Assembly: GCA_011525755.1 (NCBI GenBank)
Contig: WYBS01000172.1
Location: forward strand, 1 to 64,000
Length of the DNA stretch: 64,000 bases
Reading direction: 5' to 3'
Origin: Planctomycetaceae bacterium
Lineage (GTDB): Bacteria > Planctomycetota > PLA2
Shown: piece by piece, positions 1-8,258 of the stretch
Layout of the letters: every line of letters starts with the position of its first letter
Numbering within the stretch: the first letter of the stretch is position 1
Made by a program: the position numbers and the translations under genes
The notes under the pieces: generated by a model
The model's input: only the letters and a program-made list of their open reading frames with translations
The model's database searches: none
Told to the model about the DNA's origin: nothing

Positions 1-480
1 ACGGGGCTATCCGGCCCCGGCGCGATGGACGTGTCGCGCTGGTTCGAGCTCGGCCCCGCGGAGCTGCACGTGGACTTCCTGCCGGACATGAGCGAGGAGG
101 AGCTGCGAACGGCGATCGCGCAGGCGAAGCGCATCGCGAAGGCGCTGCCGCTTCCCGCGCGGCTCGCCGAGGGGCTATGCGGATGGGTGGGGGTCCGGGG
201 GGACCAGCCCGGCACGGAGACGAAGAAGGCGCTCCGCCACGCGCTACTCATGGCTGTGAAGCGCTGGACGCCGCCGGTATCGGGCACGCGCGGCTTCGAC
301 CACGCGGAGGTGACGGCCGGCGGCGTGGCGCTCCCGGAGGTGGACCCCTCGACGATGGAGTCGCGGATCGTGAAGGGCCTCTTCGTGGCGGGCGAGATCC
401 TCGACGTGGACGGCCCGATCGGCGGCTTCAACTTCCAGAGCGCGTTTTCGACCGGCCACGCCGCGGGCCTTGCGGTGTGA
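1..480 (+). CDS. HI0933/BaiN-family NAD(P)/FAD-dependent oxidoreductase, C-terminal part (cut by window start)
   Basis: The reading frame is open to base 1, so this is the last 159 residues of a longer flavoprotein (family members are about 400 residues). The visible part starts with TGLSGPGAMDVSR, the family's GLSGP segment. It ends with TAGGVALPEVDPSTMES and [16 protein letters not shown], the C-terminal flavin-contacting block of the HI0933-like family (YhiN/BaiN type, often annotated aminoacetone oxidase-like). The physiological substrate of this family is poorly defined. The copy looks intact at its 3' end. Its last 114 bases are duplicated after hicBA (1060-1173), and an internal 99-base piece recurs at 4786-4884, so this gene has seeded several relics nearby. 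Confidence 0.85.
   Translation, partial: TGLSGPGAMDVSRWFELGPAELHVDFLPDMSEEELRTAIAQAKRIAKALPLPARLAEGLCGWVGVRGDQPGTETKKALRHALLMAVKRWTPPVSGTRGFDHAEVTAGGVALPEVDPSTMESRIVKGLFVAGEILDVDGPIGGFNFQSAFSTGHAAGLAV
367..480 (+). repeat. Direct repeat, left copy, flanking hicBA
   Basis: This is the end of the flavoprotein gene. It matches 1060-1173 over 114 bases with 7 mismatches by my reading. The hicBA pair (544-965) sits exactly between the two copies, so the 693-bp spacing unit could be gained or lost by homologous recombination. Confidence 0.85.
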
Positions 481-543
481 TTGAGTCGCCACCTCGGAGG
501 CCTCGTCGACCAGATGCGATAGAATGCCGATCTGGGAGTTTCC

Positions 544-774
544 ATGCGCAAGCGTTACACCGTCAGCGACGGGAAGCAGGTGCTGAACCTCGAGGAGGCC
601 GAGGAAGGAGGCTACGTCGTGACGTCGCCTCTCGACCCCGAGCTCATCACCGAGGCGGAGACCATCCGAGAGGCGTTCTCCAACGCCAAGGATGCGGCGA
701 AGGCGCTCAGTCACTCGCGCAGGAAACTCATGCGGAGCCTCTCCGCGGCCGCCCGCAACAAACGGGCATTGTGA
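544..774 (+). CDS. hicB: HicB-family antitoxin
   Basis: This 76-residue protein has the HicB N-terminal partially degraded RNase H-like fold: a strand pair around residues 12-28 (LNLEEAEEGGYVVTSP), then DPELITEAETIREAFSNAKDA, where HicB proteins typically carry G-x-x-T-x-G-x-T-x-x-E-A. A good Shine-Dalgarno (GGGAG at about 535) precedes the ATG. Its stop overlaps the GTG of hicA by 4 nt (GTGA at 771-774), so the two are translationally coupled. HicB antitoxins bind and neutralise the HicA RNase and usually repress their own operon. The order antitoxin-toxin is one of the two known arrangements. It lies between two copies of a flavoprotein gene end. Confidence 0.75.
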   Translation: MRKRYTVSDGKQVLNLEEAEEGGYVVTSPLDPELITEAETIREAFSNAKDAAKALSHSRRKLMRSLSAAARNKRAL

Positions 775-965
775 AGCGACGGACGCTCGAGAAGCACCTG
801 CGCGACCAGGGGTGCTTCCTTCATCACCACGGTGCGAGGCACGACGTCTGGGTGAATCCCGCGAACGAGGCCAAGGCATCGGTTCCTCGGCACGACCAGA
901 TCAAGCGCGGCACGGCGCGCGGAATCTGCCGAATCCTCCGAATCCCGCGCCCCGCAGGGATCTGA
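771..965 (+). CDS. hicA: HicA-family mRNA interferase toxin
   Basis: This 64-residue protein begins at a GTG inside the hicB stop. HicA toxins are small dsRBD-like proteins with one catalytic His that cleave mRNA. Visible here are the HicA pattern [20 protein letters not shown], then HDVWVNP, and near the end [19 protein letters not shown], matching the family's H-x-x-W-x-N-P and PRH-x-E-I blocks. The catalytic His is expected in the 'HHHG-x-x-H' stretch around residues 18-24. It is complete by family length. Together with hicB it forms a minimal toxin-antitoxin module with no transposase or integrase beside it. The call rests on motif resemblance and coupling. Confidence 0.75.
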   Translation: MKRRTLEKHLRDQGCFLHHHGARHDVWVNPANEAKASVPRHDQIKRGTARGICRILRIPRPAGI

Positions 966-1004
966 GCCGAGGCTCATCCGAACCGTTTTGGGCGGCGACC
1001 GACG

Positions 1005-1173
1005 CGCGCGCGGTGCTGCGATCCATCAAACACTGGTCGCCGCCCGTGGCGGGCACGCGATCGTGAAGGGGCTCTACATCGCGGGCGAGATCCTCGACGT
1101 GGACGGCCCGATCGGCGGCTTCAACTTCCAGAGCGCCTTCGCGACCGGCCACGCCGCGGGCCTTGCGGTGTGA
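1005..1173 (+). pseudogene. Truncated, frameshifted second copy of the HI0933-type flavoprotein 3' end
   Basis: Bases 1060-1173 align without gaps to 367-480 with about 107 of 114 bases identical, including the shared stop codon. Upstream, 1005-1059 still encodes [18 protein letters not shown], the counterpart of HALLMAVKRWTPPVSGTR in the intact copy, but in another frame. Relative to the intact copy, 76 bases (291-366) are missing at a GCG micro-homology, which breaks the frame. No start codon or N-terminal domain is present. This is a partial gene duplication with an internal deletion. Confidence 0.85.
1060..1173 (+). repeat. Direct repeat, right copy, flanking hicBA
   Basis: Right-hand partner of the 367-480 repeat. 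It carries the end of the decayed flavoprotein copy, including the same TGA stop. Confidence 0.85.
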
Positions 1174-1222
1174 CCCACCCTCGGCTCCGCCGATAGCCGC
1201 TGCGGCCCGGGGGCCGGCGCTT

Positions 1223-2104
1223 TCACCGGTCCCGCCCCGCCCCCGCGTCGCGGTCGAGCGCCTCGGCGAGCGGGCGCAGGTCGGGCCCCGCGAGCGCAAG
1301 CGCCCGCTCCGCCAGCCCCCGGGCCCCCTCCTGATCGCCCGCAGCGAGCCGGCTGCGGCCCGCGCGGTAGTAGCGCTCCGCCGCCGCGGCCGGATCCCCC
1401 GCGGCGCGGTGGGCGTCGCCCGCCCGCTCGAGCGCTTCCGCCATCGCGCCGTAGGAGCGCGCCTCGCGCGCCAAGGAAGCCTCCTCGTCGCACAAGCGCG
1501 CCGCCTCCGCGAAGTCCTTCTCCAGCACGGCGACGGATCCCGCGAGCCGCCGCACGTGGGAGAGCGCGAGCTGGTCCGACGCCGGATCGAGCCGGATCGC
1601 GGCCGCCTCGGACAGGGCGCGACGCGCCTCGGCCGCGTCGCCCTCGGCGCAGGCGATCTCGCCCAGAAGCACGAGCGCCTCGGCGCGCAGCGCCGCCGCC
1701 GGGTTGCGTGCCAGCAACGCCAGCGCGGCCTCGCGCGCGCCCGCCGCGTCGTGCGCCATGCAGGAGAGCCGCGCCTCGGCGAGGGCGGCGTCGGCATCGT
1801 CGAGGCCCGCCCGCGCGAAGGCCGAGCGGCTCTCCTTGAGCAGCGTCCGCGCCGCGTCCAGGTCCCCGAGATCCGCGAGGCAGAGCGCGCGGTTGTAGGC
1901 GTGGTCCGCCACGTCGGCGTCGGCATCGGCGAGGCGGGCCCGGTCGAGGGCCCGGGCGTACAGGTCGGCGGCGACGGCGGAGTTTCCCTGCTCGTAGGCG
2001 TCGCGCGCCGCAGCGGCATAATCGTGGAGGGCCGGGTCGCGCGGTTCCGGAGGTCTCGTGGAGCCGCACGCCGCGAGAAGGACCGCGAGGAGCGCCCGCC
2101 TCAT
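1223..2104 (-). CDS. TPR-type lipoprotein of the MCE/Mla-like operon
   Basis: This 293-residue protein has a short signal and a lipobox ending at Cys13 (LLAAC). The rest is Ala-rich helix-turn-helix repeats of TPR character, for example AAARDAYEQGNSAVAADLYARAL and AYNRALCLADLGDLDAARTLL, at least five repeats. It should be anchored in a membrane facing the periplasm. Its ATG overlaps the stop of the MCE gene by 4 nt (ATGA), so it is the last gene of the mlaE-mlaF-mlaD-like operon. In other MCE operons this position is held by MlaC or an auxiliary lipoprotein. A similar accessory role here is inferred from position only. Confidence 0.7.
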   Translation of the reverse strand: MRRALLAVLLAACGSTRPPEPRDPALHDYAAAARDAYEQGNSAVAADLYARALDRARLADADADVADHAYNRALCLADLGDLDAARTLLKESRSAFARAGLDDADAALAEARLSCMAHDAAGAREAALALLARNPAAALRAEALVLLGEIACAEGDAAEARRALSEAAAIRLDPASDQLALSHVRRLAGSVAVLEKDFAEAARLCDEEASLAREARSYGAMAEALERAGDAHRAAGDPAAAAERYYRAGRSRLAAGDQEGARGLAERALALAGPDLRPLAEALDRDAGAGRDR

Positions 2105-3150
2105 TGCCCGCCCGCCGCCTGCGGCGAGATGCGCGCGCTCCGCGGCGGCTTCGCCGATCCGCCGCCGAAGAGCCAGCTCCCCTGCATCCCCTCCACGAGC
2201 CGCTGGACCTCCCGCATCGCGCTCTGCGCCTGCAGCAGCACGCCGGGAAGCTGCTCGACCGCGTCCGCGGCCCCCGCGACGAGCCGCGGCAGCTCGCTCG
2301 TGCCCGCCCGCGTGTCCGCAAGCAGCCCCTGCGCCTCCTGAAGCACTTCCTTCGCCGCGGCCACGACCCCGCGCGCCTCGTCCGCCTCGGCGTGCAGCGT
2401 CGCCACGATCTCCTTCACCTCGGCGGCGCTCGCCCGCAGGTCGCGGAAGAGCAGCTCCGCCTCGCCCGCGGAGCTGTCGATGCGTCCGGCCGCGGCCTCG
2501 AGCTTCTCCGCCAGCGCGGGGTCGCGCACGAGGCGCCCGACCGTCCCCTCGCCCCGGTTCACCGTGGCCAGCAGCTCCTCCAGGTTCGCGAGCGCCTTCT
2601 GCAGGTTGCCGTCGCGGTCCCGGGCGTCGGCCGCGAGCGCGGTGTACTCGCGCGCGGCACCGCGCAGGTCGTGCATCGCGGCCAGCGCCTCCTCGCGGAC
2701 GCCCCCGAGGATGCCCTCGATGAGCTTCGGCAGCTCCTCGAACGGCTTGCTGCCCAAGGTCCCGCCCTCCGGAAGCGGGTCGCCCGTTCCGCGGGTGATC
2801 TCGAGGAAGGCGGTCCCCGCCACCACGTAGGTCTTCTGCACGAGCGCGACGGAGTCGGTCCGCACGAACCGCCCGAAGTCCTCGGCGATCGCCACGTCCG
2901 CGCGCATGTTCCCGGCGTCGTCGATGCCGATGTCGGCCACGCGGCCGACGACGGTGCCGAGGATCCGCACCTCCGCGCCGGGCCGCAGGCCGAAGGAGCC
3001 CTCCGGCGGCAGCGTCACCGCGAACCGCCGCTCCTTCTGGAACCAGCCGCTGCTGCGCGCAGCGAGCATGAAGCCGCCCGCGAGCAGCAGCAGCCCCAGG
3101 AGCACGAAGGCGCCGGCGACCTCGTTCACGTAGCGAAAGGGACGGCTCAT
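2101..3150 (-). CDS. mlaD: MlaD-like MCE-domain protein
   Basis: This 349-residue protein starts MSRPFRYVNEVAGAF and has one N-terminal membrane helix (about residues 8-30). A single MCE domain follows (about 38-118) with the typical RPGAEVRILGTVVGRVADI and TYVVAGTAFLEITRG segments. The C-terminal two thirds is long Ala/Glu-rich helix, probably a coiled coil forming a tunnel or needle. MCE proteins are hexameric carriers for lipids between membranes. The ATG overlaps the stop of the upstream ATPase-like gene by 4 nt. An ORF running far upstream in this frame is antisense read-through, not part of the gene. Confidence 0.85.
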   Translation of the reverse strand: MSRPFRYVNEVAGAFVLLGLLLLAGGFMLAARSSGWFQKERRFAVTLPPEGSFGLRPGAEVRILGTVVGRVADIGIDDAGNMRADVAIAEDFGRFVRTDSVALVQKTYVVAGTAFLEITRGTGDPLPEGGTLGSKPFEELPKLIEGILGGVREEALAAMHDLRGAAREYTALAADARDRDGNLQKALANLEELLATVNRGEGTVGRLVRDPALAEKLEAAAGRIDSSAGEAELLFRDLRASAAEVKEIVATLHAEADEARGVVAAAKEVLQEAQGLLADTRAGTSELPRLVAGAADAVEQLPGVLLQAQSAMREVQRLVEGMQGSWLFGGGSAKPPRSARISPQAAGGQ

Positions 3151-3833
3151 GGTGCCTCCTCCGCGAGCAGGGGTCCGGAAAAGCGCAGCCGGCGCGCCGC
3201 GGGGACTCCGGGATCGCGCCACACGCCGGGCTCGGTCGTCAACCACACCACGGCGGCGCCGCGCCCCAGCGCCCCGCGCACATGGGCGACGAGCGCCGGC
3301 ATCAGGTCGGGCCAGCTCGCGAGCTCGGGACGCTCCAGCAGGTAGAGGTCGGCCTCGCCCATGAACGCACGGGCGCATTGCGCCCGCCGCAGCTCGGGCT
3401 CCCGCATGTCCGACGGCCGGTCGCGGGGCAGGTCCGCGAGGCCGAACTCCTTGCACCGGTCGCGGGCCTCGTCCGCGATCTCGCGAAGCCTGCGGCGGGT
3501 GTGGTGCGCCTCGGCGAGCACCAGGTTGCCGTCGACGCCCATGCGGTCGACCCAGCCTTGCGCCGCGAACACACGCCGCGTGCGCGCCCGCGCCGCGCAG
3601 GCCTCGTCGGGACCCATCTGTGCCCAGTCGCGACCCTTGAACCTCGCGCGGCCCTGCTCCGGAGGGATCAGGCCCGACGCCACGTCGGCGAAGGGCGTCA
3701 GCGGGTGGTGCAGATCGAGCAGCCCCATCGCGAGTTCGCCGGGTCCGAGCGCGAACGACGCGCCCGAGAGCCCGACGTCGTAGGGGCGCTGCCAGGGGAT
3801 GCCGACACCCTCGAGAGCCAGCACCGGCTCCAT
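3147..3833 (-). CDS. Degenerate MlaF-like ABC ATPase lacking nucleotide-binding motifs
   Basis: This 228-residue protein sits where MlaF belongs, between the permease and the MCE protein. It has the overall ABC layout: LSGASFALGPGELAMGLLDL, then ASGLIPPEQGRARFKG, then RRAQCARAFMGEADLYLLERPE. The P-loop GxxGxGKS/T is replaced by a sequence with no Gly-Lys-Ser. The LSGGQ signature is absent, the Walker B Asp-Glu is Glu-Arg (LLER), and the switch His segment reads LTTEP. It is therefore unlikely to hydrolyse ATP, and may be a structural subunit or depend on an ATPase encoded elsewhere. Frame and coupling are intact, so it does not look like a fresh pseudogene. Confidence 0.75.
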   Translation of the reverse strand: MEPVLALEGVGIPWQRPYDVGLSGASFALGPGELAMGLLDLHHPLTPFADVASGLIPPEQGRARFKGRDWAQMGPDEACAARARTRRVFAAQGWVDRMGVDGNLVLAEAHHTRRRLREIADEARDRCKEFGLADLPRDRPSDMREPELRRAQCARAFMGEADLYLLERPELASWPDLMPALVAHVRGALGRGAAVVWLTTEPGVWRDPGVPAARRLRFSGPLLAEEAP

Positions 3834-3842
3834 GCGGGGATT

Positions 3843-4631
3843 CTACAGATAGCTCAAGATCGACAGGAATGTGGACAGAAGGAAGGCAGCCGCGAGCGAG
3901 CTGACGACGGCACGGGTGGTGGCACGGGGGACGTCGGAGATCCGGTCGACCGTGAACGCCTCCCGGCAGCATATGGCGGAGGTCACGAGCGCCGGGAGCA
4001 GGCACTTCGCGACGAAGGCGAGGGGGGCGCGGGGGGGGACGTGCCGCGCCAGCTCCGCGATGTGCTGGAACAGCGTGCCCGGCGCGTCGGTGAGGAGCGC
4101 CGTCGCGATCCAGCCCGCGGGGTAGGCGACGAGCAGGAAGAGTATCGCGAGGGGAGTCACGGAGAGGAGGAGGGCGAGGAGACGCGGCGTGATCAGGTAC
4201 GCGAAGGGGTCGAGCCCCTGGGCGTCGAGGACCCGCACCTCGCCGGCGATGCGCATCGCGGCCAGCTCCGCGGTCATGGACGCGCCGCTGCGGGCGATGA
4301 GCACGAGGTTGATGAGGAGCGGCGCGAGCTCGCCGCCGAGGGCGACGGCAAGGAAGGGGCCGAGCATCTCCGGCCGGCCGAACTTGGCGAGCCAGAGCCG
4401 CGACTGCACGTCCACGAGCGGGCCGACGACGGCAGCCAGGAGCATCACGACCCCGATGGCGCGCACGCCCGCCTCGACGATCTGCTCCGCAAGAGCGCGC
4501 CGGGTCGTGCGGCGCCAGGTCTGGCGACGCACCGAGAGGCGCAGGGCGGCCGCGATGATCCCGGCGAGGCTGCCGACGCCGCGGATCCGCGAGATCGTGG
4601 CGGCGCCAAGCCACCCGGGCATGCCGCCCAT
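3843..4631 (-). CDS. mlaE: MlaE-like permease
   Basis: This 262-residue integral membrane protein matches the MlaE/YrbE family: GPLVDVQSRLWLAKFG near residue 70, the conserved LGGELAPLLINLVLIARSGASMTAELAAM core, then AQGLDPFAYLITPRLLAL. About five hydrophobic helices are visible. In MCE systems MlaE is the inner-membrane permease that binds the MCE ring and the ATPase dimer. GGAAGG lies 7 bases before the ATG, fixing the start. It is the first gene of a four-gene reverse-strand operon. Upstream lies only a relic-bearing spacer shared with the divergent sigma-54 regulator. Confidence 0.85.
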   Translation of the reverse strand: MGGMPGWLGAATISRIRGVGSLAGIIAAALRLSVRRQTWRRTTRRALAEQIVEAGVRAIGVVMLLAAVVGPLVDVQSRLWLAKFGRPEMLGPFLAVALGGELAPLLINLVLIARSGASMTAELAAMRIAGEVRVLDAQGLDPFAYLITPRLLALLLSVTPLAILFLLVAYPAGWIATALLTDAPGTLFQHIAELARHVPPRAPLAFVAKCLLPALVTSAICCREAFTVDRISDVPRATTRAVVSSLAAAFLLSTFLSILSYL

Positions 4632-4673
4632 TGCTACCTTCCGGCGGCGGCGGGGTCAACCACCCGCGTCCTC

Positions 4674-4772
4674 GTTGAACCCTCGCGCCCCCTTGGCGGC
4701 GACGGACGGGCGGGAGGACCATTGATCCCTAGATGCCGTCCGCCGTGGTGCTCCTCACGGCGATCACGCAGT
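4674..4772 (+). pseudogene. Relic of the leader and start of an ECF-sigma fusion gene
   Basis: This stretch closely matches 12415-12510, the leader and first codons of the intact sigma fusion. The block CCCCCTTGGCGGCGACGGAC is identical, followed by GGGCGGGAG and the equivalents of GACCCTGTGACCCCGTCCGC. The start codon has become ATT and small insertions break the frame. Only the gene head is recognisable. Confidence 0.75.
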
Positions 4773-4785
4773 CGAAGCTCACCGG

Positions 4786-4884
4786 GCGCTCCCGTTTCCC
4801 GCCCGTGTCGCCGAAGGGCTATGCGAAGGGGTGGGGGTCCGGGGGGGCCAGTCCGCCACGAAGACGAGCAAGGCGCACCGCGAC
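4786..4884 (+). pseudogene. Relic of the internal part of the HI0933-type flavoprotein gene
   Basis: These 99 bases align without gaps to 142-240 of the flavoprotein gene at roughly 80% identity. The nearly invariant middle reads GGGCTATGCG, then GGGTGGGGGTCCGGGGGG. No coding capacity remains. It lies directly after the sigma-fusion relic, the opposite order from the intact flavoprotein-end/sigma-gene junction near 12400. Confidence 0.75.
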
Positions 4885-4971
4885 GGCCCGGGCGCGCTCG
4901 AGATGGTCGCCACCGATCTCGACATTGGCCGGCCCCGCACCGTGAGGCGAGCACCCGCGACCCGGCGAGGG

Positions 4972-4977
4972 TACAAT
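4972..4977 (+). promoter_or_regulatory. Possible -10 box (TACAAT) for the sigma-54 regulator gene
   Basis: TACAAT stands out in a very GC-rich spacer 50 bases before the ATG at 5027. No convincing -35 box is visible 16-18 bases upstream. Confidence 0.35.
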
Positions 4978-5026
4978 CGACTCTCGATGCGGCGCTGTCG
5001 ACATAGCCACGCTTGAGGCACAGGAG

Positions 5027-7090
<2,064 letters not shown>

Positions 7091-7116
7091 ACGGGAATCC
7101 GGACTCCTTGCCCGCA

Positions 7117-7132
7117 CGGCACGCCACGTGCG
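7117..7132 (+). promoter_or_regulatory. Candidate sigma-54 promoter before the peroxiredoxin-like gene
   Basis: cGGCACGccacGTGCg has the obligatory GG (7118-7119) and GC (7130-7131) exactly 10 bases apart. It matches the TGGCACG-N4-TTGC consensus except T1 and one base of the -12 element. It lies 43 bases before the ATG at 7175. Confidence 0.55.
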
Positions 7133-7174
7133 TTCCTTACATCCGCCCGCGAGTGCAGCAATGGGAGGTGCAAC

Positions 7175-7717
7175 ATGGGCGCTTCGGTTTCCGCGGGCGA
7201 TAGAGCGCCCGCCTTCTCGGCCGCGACATCGTCGGGAGAGCAGATCGAGCTCGATGGCTATCGCGGTCGAAAGGTGTGGCTCGCGTTCTTCCGGTTCGCC
7301 AGCTGCCCGCTCGCGAACCTGCGCGTGCACGAGATCTGCAAGCGCCACGATCTCAAGCCGGCCGAACTCCAGATCGTGGCGGTCTTCCCGAGCTCCCCGG
7401 AGCGCATCGCCGCCTACGTCGGAAGCCAGAGTCCCCCGTTCCCGCTCGTCAGCGACCCGCACGAGAAGCTGTACATGCTGTACGGACTGCGGGCGAGCGT
7501 GGCGGGCCTGATCGGTCGCGACGTCGGCCTGAGGACCGTGCAGGCCGCAGCGCTCGGGTTCCTCCCGGGCCCGACGGACGGGACGATCACGCGCCTCCCG
7601 GGCGACTTCCTCATCGACGAGGAAGGCATCGTCCGCCACGTGCACAACGGCGAGGATGTCGCCGACCACATCCCGTTCGAGCGGGTCCTCGAGTTCATCG
7701 GGCGCAGAGCCGCGTAG
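7175..7717 (+). CDS. Peroxiredoxin-like (AhpC/TSA-fold) protein
   Basis: This 180-residue thioredoxin-fold protein has the AhpC/TSA start (GDRAPAFSAATSSGEQIELDGYRGRKVWLAFF) and a single candidate active-site Cys44 in FASCPLAN. Later segments include LPGDFLIDEEGIVRHVHNGEDVADHIPFERVLEFI, typical of peroxiredoxin-like family proteins. The usual T-x-x-C motif is not strictly kept (FASC), so peroxidase activity is plausible but unproved. GGAGG lies 7 bases before the ATG. It is the first gene after the sigma-54 regulator and has its own sigma-54 promoter candidate. A strong hairpin follows at 7753. Confidence 0.75.
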   Translation: MGASVSAGDRAPAFSAATSSGEQIELDGYRGRKVWLAFFRFASCPLANLRVHEICKRHDLKPAELQIVAVFPSSPERIAAYVGSQSPPFPLVSDPHEKLYMLYGLRASVAGLIGRDVGLRTVQAAALGFLPGPTDGTITRLPGDFLIDEEGIVRHVHNGEDVADHIPFERVLEFIGRRAA

Positions 7718-7752
7718 AGTGGCGGACAGCTCAGCGCGGCGTGCGGAAGGCT

Positions 7753-7776
7753 GGGGCCGGACTTGCGTCCGGCCCC
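7753..7776 (+). terminator. Hairpin downstream of the peroxiredoxin-like gene
   Basis: GGGGCCGGAC and GTCCGGCCCC form a perfect 10-bp stem around TTGC, 36 bases after the stop at 7717. There is no following T-run, so it may be a terminator of the GC-hairpin type or an mRNA-stabilising structure. Confidence 0.55.
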
Positions 7777-8064
7777 GTGCGGTAGATGCCGCGGCGGTCC
7801 CGGAGCTCTGCGCTCCTACTCGCGGTGCCGGCGTTGGTGTGTGGGAGAAAGCCCGGCGTCGTGAGCGACGCGTGGGATGCCGGCGTGCGTCGAATCGCAG
7901 CCGCGCCCACGCGAGTGCGGCGAGTCCACTTGTCGGCAACGTAGTGCACATGCCGTGCCCCTGGCGTGTGCCGCGGCACGCGGGGGGAGGGGACCGCGTG
8001 GACAGCCGTGGCGGGGCCCGGCGAGCGGCTGCGGCACGAGGTTCGTCCCAAGATGCCGCGACGC

Positions 8065-8081
8065 TCCCATTGGAGTGGGAC
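8065..8081 (+). promoter_or_regulatory. Candidate enhancer dyad upstream of the DUF11 promoter
   Basis: TCCCATTGGAGTGGGAC is an imperfect palindrome about 90 bases upstream of the sigma-54 promoter at 8156. A partner with the same outer bases, TCCCATCTGATCGGGAC, occurs about 120 bases upstream of the sigma-54 promoter at 11243. This is the usual distance for an enhancer-binding protein site. Confidence 0.45.
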
Positions 8082-8155
8082 CGCACGGGACAAGCGTCGG
8101 GACTGTACCGGACGGCGGACCGCGGAGTGCTTGCAAACTGCATCCGGACCGGCGT

Positions 8156-8171
8156 CGGCACGTCCTTTGCG
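8156..8171 (+). promoter_or_regulatory. Sigma-54 promoter before the DUF11 lipoprotein gene
   Basis: cGGCACGtcctTTGCg carries GG (8157-8158) and GC (8169-8170) separated by exactly 10 bases. It matches the TGGCACG-N4-TTGC consensus at every position except the first T. Transcription would start near 8182, leaving a leader of about 75 bases with a hairpin. Confidence 0.7.
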
Positions 8172-8258
8172 CCCGTGTCGTGTGCAGCCACACGGGAGGC
8201 GGTCCGATGCGGTGTCGGAGCGCGGTTTCTTGTTCTGCAACCCTAGGGAGAATCCGAC

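Larger units (their letters stand above)
7718..8258 (+). other. 541-bp non-coding spacer upstream of the DUF11 gene
   Basis: No convincing gene is seen on either strand; overlapping open frames lack recognisable motifs. The spacer holds the hairpin at 7753-7776, a 12-bp palindrome GTGCCGCGGCAC (7968-7979), the dyad at 8065-8081, a cluster of GGGAC/GTCCC half-sites (8046-8103), a near-consensus sigma-54 promoter (8156-8171) and a 7-bp-stem hairpin CCCGTGT/ACACGGG (8172-8196). It reads as a long regulatory region. Confidence 0.6.

Noticed and set aside
189-202. GGGGGTCCGGGGGG as an independent insertion in the flavoprotein gene and in its relic
   Set aside because: Both copies (189 and 4833) lie at the same aligned position, so they descend from one copy rather than two insertions.
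7718-8258. Genes in the long spacer before the DUF11 lipoprotein
   Set aside because: Overlapping open frames on both strands show no motifs, and the region is better explained by regulatory sites.
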